A stretch of 18,166 nt of DNA from JANWHZ01 sp035758575 (GTDB taxonomy: Bacteria > Patescibacteriota > Saccharimonadia > Saccharimonadales > UBA4665). The DNA lies in contig DASTXH010000046.1 in the NCBI GenBank assembly GCA_035758575.1, forward strand, positions 1-18,166, in the 5' to 3' direction. A program made the translations under genes and the position numbers. Below are positions 15,646-18,166 of the stretch, piece by piece (the stretch's first letter is position 1; every line of letters starts with the position of its first letter). The notes beneath the pieces were generated by a model. The model saw only the letters and a list, made by a program, of their open reading frames with translations, had not been told where the DNA came from and did not search any database.

Positions 15646-15662
15646 ATTATAATAGTACATGA
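15646..15662. promoter_or_regulatory. Overlapping divergent -10 boxes of tilS and the HAM1-like gene
   Basis: Only 17 bp separate the likely tilS ATG (15645) from the HAM1-like ATG (15663). The plus strand has TATAAT at 15648-15653 (9 nt before its ATG). The minus strand has TACTAT at 15657-15652 (6 nt before its ATG). The two boxes overlap, so the promoters should exclude each other and the mRNAs should lack normal leaders. Confidence 0.5.
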
Positions 15663-16235
15663 ATGCAACTTATTTTTGTTACGGGAAACAGGGAGAAGTT
15701 CGAAATTGCGGAGGCAACATGCCAGCCGCTCGGTATAACGCTGCTTCATAAAAATATCTCTACCGATGAGATTCAAGGCGAAGAAAGCGAGCCGATAATT
15801 TTGCACAAGGCACAAGCAGCCTATAGGCTTCTAAAGGCACCATTGGTTGTCAGCGACGATTTCTGGCGCATTCCTAGTCTGCAAGGCTTTCCCGGCCCTT
15901 ACATGAAATCTGTAAATTCCTGGTTTACGCCCCAAAACTGGCTGGATCTCACACAGCACCTTACCGACCGCCAGATAATCCTAGACCAATCACTTTGCTA
16001 TTGCGATGCAACAATCCAAAAAGTTTTCAAGGTCAGCCACAACGGCACGCTCTTGCCCGAAGCGCGAGGGCACTACGGTAACCCCTTGCAGAAAGTACTA
16101 TCAATGCCCGGCGATAACGGTCTGTCGGTTGCCGAAGCCTACGACCGTGGCACCGTACATGCCGAGCGTGATGTTGCGGCCGGCTGGCGCCAGTTGGCTG
16201 CCTGGCTACAGGATATTACTGCAACATCTAGATAG
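15663..16235 (+). CDS. HAM1/RdgB-like non-canonical purine NTP pyrophosphatase
   Basis: The 190-residue protein begins LIFVTGNREKFEIAEATCQPLGI, the (S/T)xNxxK start of the HAM1 family. SDDFWRIPSLQGFPGPYMKSV (68-88) corresponds to the DDSGLxVxALxGxPGxYSA segment that binds metal and base; the usual second Asp-Ser-Gly part reads DDFWRIP, so the family is divergent here. HAM1 proteins hydrolyse (d)ITP and XTP to monophosphates and keep mutagenic bases out of nucleic acids. The early residues DEIQGE also fit the family. There is no SD; TATAAT lies 9 nt before the ATG. Related enzymes of the HAM1-like superfamily with other substrates cannot be excluded. Confidence 0.78.
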   Translation: MQLIFVTGNREKFEIAEATCQPLGITLLHKNISTDEIQGEESEPIILHKAQAAYRLLKAPLVVSDDFWRIPSLQGFPGPYMKSVNSWFTPQNWLDLTQHLTDRQIILDQSLCYCDATIQKVFKVSHNGTLLPEARGHYGNPLQKVLSMPGDNGLSVAEAYDRGTVHAERDVAAGWRQLAAWLQDITATSR

Positions 16236-16262
16236 CACCCGCCAACTACCCGTCGAATATCC

Positions 16263-16291
16263 TAGGCAACAGGGATAAAATCTGCTACAAT
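16263..16291 (+). promoter_or_regulatory. Promoter for the micro-ORF / tRNA-Thr / pspC transcript
   Basis: TAGGCA (16263-16268), a 17-bp spacer and TACAAT (16286-16291), with an extended TGC in front of the -10. It faces the tRNA-Thr and pspC genes and predicts a leader of about 145 nt before the tRNA. Confidence 0.6.
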
Positions 16292-16320
16292 CTACCTGTT
16301 CTTTTCCCATTGGTGCCAAC

Positions 16321-16364
16321 CAAAATATCAAACCGAGGAGCGCATGCGACTATTTGATATTTTG
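16321..16364 (+). repeat. 12-bp perfect inverted repeat, hairpin with SD and ATG of a micro-ORF in the loop
   Basis: CAAAATATCAAA (16321-16332) and TTTGATATTTTG (16353-16364) are exact reverse complements around a 20-nt loop. The loop contains GAGGAG (16335-16340) and ATG (16344-16346). The right arm is codons 4-7 of the micro-ORF. Confidence 0.7.
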
Positions 16365-16379
16365 AGAGGAGAAGCATAG
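16344..16379 (+). CDS. Possible 11-codon leader peptide upstream of tRNA-Thr
   Basis: ATG follows a strong GAGGAG by 3 nt and opens a frame reading MRLFDILRGEA, then TAG. A second purine-rich AGAGGAG lies at its 3' end. The ORF begins in the loop of a perfect hairpin, and its codons form one arm, so translation and folding are mutually dependent. No homology is recognised. It could be a real leader peptide or a chance ORF in a structured RNA leader. Confidence 0.3.
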   Translation: MRLFDILRGEA

Positions 16380-16387
16380 CACTAGGC

Positions 16388-16437
16388 CGAAGCTTTTGAC
16401 GCCGTAGCGGCAAAACGAGGCTGGTGCGCAGGCTTCG
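16388..16437 (+). other. Potential structured RNA segment just before tRNA-Thr
   Basis: CGAAGC (16388-16393) can pair with GCTTCG (16432-16437). Inside, TTTT and GCCG (16394-16404, with a GAC bulge) pair with CGGC and AAAA (16408-16415). This leaves a branched fold ending 4 nt before the tRNA. It may help 5' processing of the tRNA or be part of a small RNA; I recognise no known family. Confidence 0.3.
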
Positions 16438-16441
16438 ACGA

Positions 16442-16516
16442 GCCCTGGTAGCTCAGTGGTAGAGCGCATCCATGGTAAGGATGAGGTCGCGAGTTCAATC
16501 CTCGCCCAGGGCTCCA
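16442..16516 (+). tRNA. tRNA-Thr (anticodon GGT)
   Basis: The cloverleaf is complete: acceptor GCCCTGG with CCAGGGC, D-arm GCTC/GAGC around AGTGGTA, and anticodon stem CATCC/GGATG with loop ATGGTAA, giving GGT at positions 34-36. The variable loop is AGGTC and the T-arm GCGAG/CTCGC holds TTCAATC. The discriminator is T, and CCA is encoded (16514-16516). The anticodon arm and variable loop closely resemble E. coli tRNA-Thr(GGT). It reads ACC/ACU codons. It lies in the leader of the pspC gene, 22 bp before its ATG, so RNase P and 3' processing would separate the two. Confidence 0.97.
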
Positions 16517-16538
16517 TAGAGAAAGGTGGATATATACT

Positions 16539-16748
16539 ATGGCGCAAACGAAAAATAACAAGAAACTATACCGCTCGCGAACCGACCGCATGATCGGCGG
16601 CGTTTGTGGTGGCTTGGCCGAATACTTCGGTATAGATGCCACACTTGTGCGTTTGGTTGCTGCACTACTCCTCGTCTTTGGCGTTGGATCGGCAGGCCTT
16701 GTGTATATTATTATGTGGATTGTTGTCCCCGAAAAGCCTCAGGCTTGA
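16539..16748 (+). CDS. Small PspC-domain membrane protein
   Basis: The 69-residue protein is a single PspC domain: KLYRSRTDRMIGGVCGGLAEYFGID at the N-terminal side, then VRLVAALLLVFGVGSAGLVYIIMWIVVPEKP, one or two membrane-embedded segments ending in the typical IVVPE. PspC proteins take part in envelope-stress responses; stand-alone short versions are common and poorly characterised. An AAAGGTGG SD lies 9 nt before the ATG. It directly follows tRNA-Thr and is probably in the same transcript. The rpmG promoter starts at its stop codon. Confidence 0.88.
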   Translation: MAQTKNNKKLYRSRTDRMIGGVCGGLAEYFGIDATLVRLVAALLLVFGVGSAGLVYIIMWIVVPEKPQA

Positions 16749-16773
16749 TAAGAAGAGCGCAATCTGTTAGTAT
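16745..16773 (+). promoter_or_regulatory. rpmG promoter
   Basis: TTGATA (16745-16750), 17 bp, TAGTAT (16768-16773); start point expected near 16780, leaving a leader of about 25 nt that carries AAAGG (16789-16793). Confidence 0.55.
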
Positions 16774-16804
16774 AAAAGAAATTTGAGCAAAGGTTTATAA
16801 TTCA

Positions 16805-17008
16805 ATGGCAAAAAAGAGTGAGAAGCGCAAACTAGTCGGCCTCGTGAGCGAGGAGTCCGGTGAGCGTATCTATTATACCTCCAAGAACAGCATGAACACG
16901 CCGGAAAAGCTTACACTCCGCAAGTACAGCCCCAAGCTGCGCAAGCATGTCGTATTCGTAGAAACCAAGAAGAACCTCGGCCGCAACGAAGTAAAGCCCA
17001 AAAAATAA
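16805..17008 (+). CDS. rpmG: 50S ribosomal protein L33, cysteine-free form
   Basis: The 67-residue protein contains the L33 core: ERIYYTSKNSMNTPEKLTLRKYSPKLRKHVVFVETKK (40-60 is the most typical part). In zinc-binding L33 the segments before and after hold CxxC pairs; here they read ESGE and SPKL, so this is the C-minus (zinc-independent) type. L33 sits near the E site of the large subunit. The extended basic C-terminus (NLGRNEVKPKK) is somewhat longer than usual. AAAGG lies 11 nt before the ATG and a strong terminator follows the stop. Confidence 0.93.
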   Translation: MAKKSEKRKLVGLVSEESGERIYYTSKNSMNTPEKLTLRKYSPKLRKHVVFVETKKNLGRNEVKPKK

Positions 17009-17026
17009 CCAATCCGGCCAACAGCA

Positions 17027-17055
17027 AAAGAACGCACTCAGTGCGTTCTTTTTTT
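17027..17055 (+). terminator. Intrinsic terminator of rpmG
   Basis: AAAGAACGCAC pairs perfectly with GTGCGTTCTTT around a TCA loop, followed by a run of T residues to 17055. It begins 19 nt after the rpmG stop. Confidence 0.95.
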
Positions 17056-17092
17056 GTATACGAGATCAACTACATATGAGCTCTGGGTCACG

Positions 17093-17098
17093 TATACT
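17093..17098 (+). promoter_or_regulatory. -10 box of the IS-interrupted gene
   Basis: TATACT lies 25 bp before the ATG at 17124, with AGGAA as SD between them. A GTATACG (17056-17062) / CGTATAC (17091-17097) inverted repeat overlaps the box and may be an operator. No clear -35 is seen. Confidence 0.4.
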
Positions 17099-17123
17099 GT
17101 CACTATTAAACAGGAAGTATAGT

Positions 17124-17134
17124 ATGTCTGCTGA
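17124..17134 (+). pseudogene. 5' end of a gene interrupted by the IS element
   Basis: ATG follows AGGAA by 7 nt and a TATACT -10 box, a complete expression signal. Only ATG TCT GCT GA remains before the IS. With the IS in place the frame continues for nine more codons into the element and stops at TAG 17160-17162. Joined to the segment after the IS it gives one continuous frame (see the 3' fragment). Confidence 0.65.
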
Positions 17135-17173
17135 ACCCATTGCAAAACAAATAACAGCGTAGTCCTCTTCGGT

Positions 17174-17211
17174 GGGGTAGTATCTCAAGTGTTAAGCAGG
17201 AGAACTACCCC
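17174..17211 (+). promoter_or_regulatory. Hairpin in the transposase mRNA leader
   Basis: GGGGTAGT (17174-17181) pairs with ACTACCCC (17204-17211), which touches the transposase ATG. The loop holds the AGGAG SD. A stem abutting the start codon could restrain transposase translation, as in other IS elements. Confidence 0.5.
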
Positions 17212-18021
17212 ATGGATCATGCTACGTACTTTCTAAACCAGTCGCAATACAACTTTCTCGCAACCTTGTTGCCTGAACCACCGCGTCGGTCGGGTCGGCC
17301 ACCGGTGCCAAACTTGGGTCTACTTGGCGGCATTATGTACGTCCTCCGGACTGGCTGCCGCTGGGAGGATATACCAGCTTCACTATGCCGCCATCACTAC
17401 AGCTCCTGTTGGCGCCGGTTACGGTTCTGGCAGCAGCATGGACATCTCAAGCTTGGCTGGCAACATATTCTGGTACTGTTGGACCAGGAAGGTAAGATAG
17501 ACCTGAGCGTTGGCAACCTGGATGGTTCGCTCGTGCAAGCACCACAGTATGCCGGTGTCGGCTACGACAGCCAACACCACCGCTACGGAACGAACATTTC
17601 CCTCCTCACCGAAAAGAACGGTACGCCACTGACCAATGTAACGTTCAAAGGCAACCGTAATGACATCGTCAGCGCCGAGCCTACCATGCGCAAGCTGCGG
17701 GTCGGTGCAAAGCGAAGGGTCAAAGAACTGAACGCCGACAAGGGGTATGACAGCCAGGCCTTCCGACGCCACCTTAGGAAAAAAGGCACTGGTACCAACA
17801 TTCCTGAGCGGAAAGCTAAGCACCGGCGGAAGCGCGGACGAAGGCCACACATGAACAAAGCGATCTTCAAGTTCCGGGCATTTGTCGAGCGGACCAACGC
17901 CTGGCTGAAGTCGTACCGGAAACTACGCTACCGCTACGAACGGAAGCGTGGCATGTTCCAGGCCGTGGTGGACTTTTGCTGCCTGCTTATCTGTTTGAGG
18001 AAGGTGGGAGTTTTGCAATGA
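17212..18021 (+). CDS. IS5-family DDE transposase
   Basis: The 269-residue protein has the DUF4096-type N-terminal region (RRSGRPPVPNLGLLGGIMYVLRTGCRWEDIP, about 25-55), which binds DNA ends. The DDE catalytic core follows: Asp104 in NLDGSLV, Asp176 in NADKGYDS, and Glu226 in FVERTNAWLK followed by RKLRYRYERK, the Y-(2)-R-(3)-E-(6)-K type signature of this family. All three acidic residues are present and the frame is intact, so the enzyme may be active. An AGGAG SD lies 9 nt before the ATG inside a hairpin. The stop codon is within the right inverted repeat. It catalyses cut-and-paste or related transposition of its own element. Confidence 0.95.
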   Translation: MDHATYFLNQSQYNFLATLLPEPPRRSGRPPVPNLGLLGGIMYVLRTGCRWEDIPASLCRHHYSSCWRRLRFWQQHGHLKLGWQHILVLLDQEGKIDLSVGNLDGSLVQAPQYAGVGYDSQHHRYGTNISLLTEKNGTPLTNVTFKGNRNDIVSAEPTMRKLRVGAKRRVKELNADKGYDSQAFRRHLRKKGTGTNIPERKAKHRRKRGRRPHMNKAIFKFRAFVERTNAWLKSYRKLRYRYERKRGMFQAVVDFCCLLICLRKVGVLQ

Positions 18022-18026
18022 GTTCA

Positions 18027-18166
18027 CTGAGCACAATTTGGAAGCAAACAGCGGACAATCAGAACCAATGCCACTTTTTTCCGGACTTACCCATAGAGAG
18101 GCGATGCGTCAAGTCGCGGAGCTAAACTCAGCCGGACAAACGGTAGGCTGTTGGCGCCCTGAGGGT
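18027..18166 (+). pseudogene. 3' part of the IS-interrupted gene, running off the window
   Basis: When 17124-17130 is joined to base 18027 onward (removing the IS and one CTGA), the frame reads MSAEHNLEANSGQSEP, then MPLFSGLTHREAMRQVAEL and NSAGQTVGCWRPEG, with no stop to the window end (49 codons). The chance of such an open join by accident is modest but not nil; the good SD, ATG and duplicated CTGA all support it. I do not recognise the family. An internal ATG (18068-18070) could permit translation of a shortened product if transcription crosses the IS. Confidence 0.65.

Larger units (their letters stand above)
17135..18026 (+). mobile_element. IS5-family insertion sequence, about 0.9 kb
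   Basis: One transposase ORF is enclosed by terminal inverted repeats TGAACCCATTGCAAAAC (17132-17148) and GTTTTGCAATGAGTTCA (18010-18026), 16 of 17 matching; the right one overlaps the transposase stop. The ATTGCAAAAC core resembles the TTTGCAAA ends seen in some IS5-family elements. CTGA occurs just outside the right end (18027-18030) and at the left end (17131-17134), so a target duplication of up to 4 bp is likely. Because TGA is shared with the left repeat, the exact left boundary is uncertain by three bases. Intact ends and ORF suggest a recent insertion. Confidence 0.8.

Noticed and set aside
16350..16642. Two minus-strand ORFs with a peptide containing RIELATSSLP and similar text
   Set aside because: These are antisense translations of the tRNA-Thr gene, a well-known annotation artefact.
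16796..16801. TATAAT directly before rpmG as a leaderless promoter
   Set aside because: It ends only 3 nt before the ATG, too close for initiation at the start codon; TTGATA-17-TAGTAT and an AAAGG SD explain expression better.
17151..18047. AACAGCG at both sides of the IS as a target duplication
   Set aside because: The left copy lies inside the inverted repeat boundary; using it leaves no matching termini and does not restore a reading frame, whereas CTGA does.
18018..18125. ORF starting at the ATG that overlaps the transposase stop
   Set aside because: It begins inside the right inverted repeat and stops after 35 codons; the other frame, continuous with the interrupted gene, stays open to the window end.
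1..18166. CRISPR arrays, prophage genes or toxin–antitoxin pairs
   Set aside because: No spaced direct repeats and no recognisable phage or toxin families were seen; the only mobile DNA found is the single IS.

Overview
The window looks like a compact bacterial chromosome segment, most likely from the Patescibacteria / Candidatus Saccharibacteria (TM7). That placement is an inference from gene content and style, because no rRNA or other taxonomic marker is present. Pointers are a RimK-type ATP-grasp module fused to a retropepsin domain, short intergenic gaps, a short TilS, an archaeal-type cytidylate kinase, a cysteine-free L33, and many genes that lack a Shine-Dalgarno (SD) sequence but carry a -10 box 6-9 nt before the start codon. 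TGA is used as a normal stop, so the recoded-TGA lineages are unlikely.

Left block (1-2271): the first 16 codons of a rimK-like gene overlap by 4 bp the end of a retropepsin/ATP-grasp fusion gene on the minus strand. A stand-alone, slightly degenerate GGDEF protein is transcribed divergently from them. In Pseudomonas, RimK and its protease partner RimB are tied to c-di-GMP, so this pairing is worth attention.

Heat-shock block (2273-5860): dnaK, a GNAT acetyltransferase and dnaJ form one minus-strand operon behind a near-consensus promoter that overlaps a perfect CIRCE operator, with a third half-site downstream. A membrane-anchored DUF4097-like beta-solenoid protein (5923-6969) is divergent from it.

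Housekeeping block (7011-15645, all minus): a guanylate-kinase-like protein with an eroded P-loop, an archaeal-type CMP kinase, an NlpC/P60-like hydrolase whose conserved N-terminus lies upstream of any canonical start, lepA, murJ, ftsH (with a terminator) and tilS. tilS is divergent from a HAM1-like nucleotide pyrophosphatase, with only 17 bp between the two likely start codons.

Right block (15663-18166, plus): the HAM1-like gene; a structured leader containing an 11-codon micro-ORF; tRNA-Thr(GGT); a small PspC-domain protein; rpmG with a strong terminator; and an IS5-family insertion sequence. The IS sits after the first codons of another gene. Removing it and one copy of a CTGA duplication restores a single open reading frame from a good SD/ATG to the window end.

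The genes cover translation (rpmG, tRNA, tilS, lepA, probable ribosomal modification), protein quality control (dnaK, dnaJ, ftsH), envelope building (murJ, NlpC/P60, PspC, beta-solenoid) and nucleotide metabolism. No stretch over 300 bases lacks a gene.
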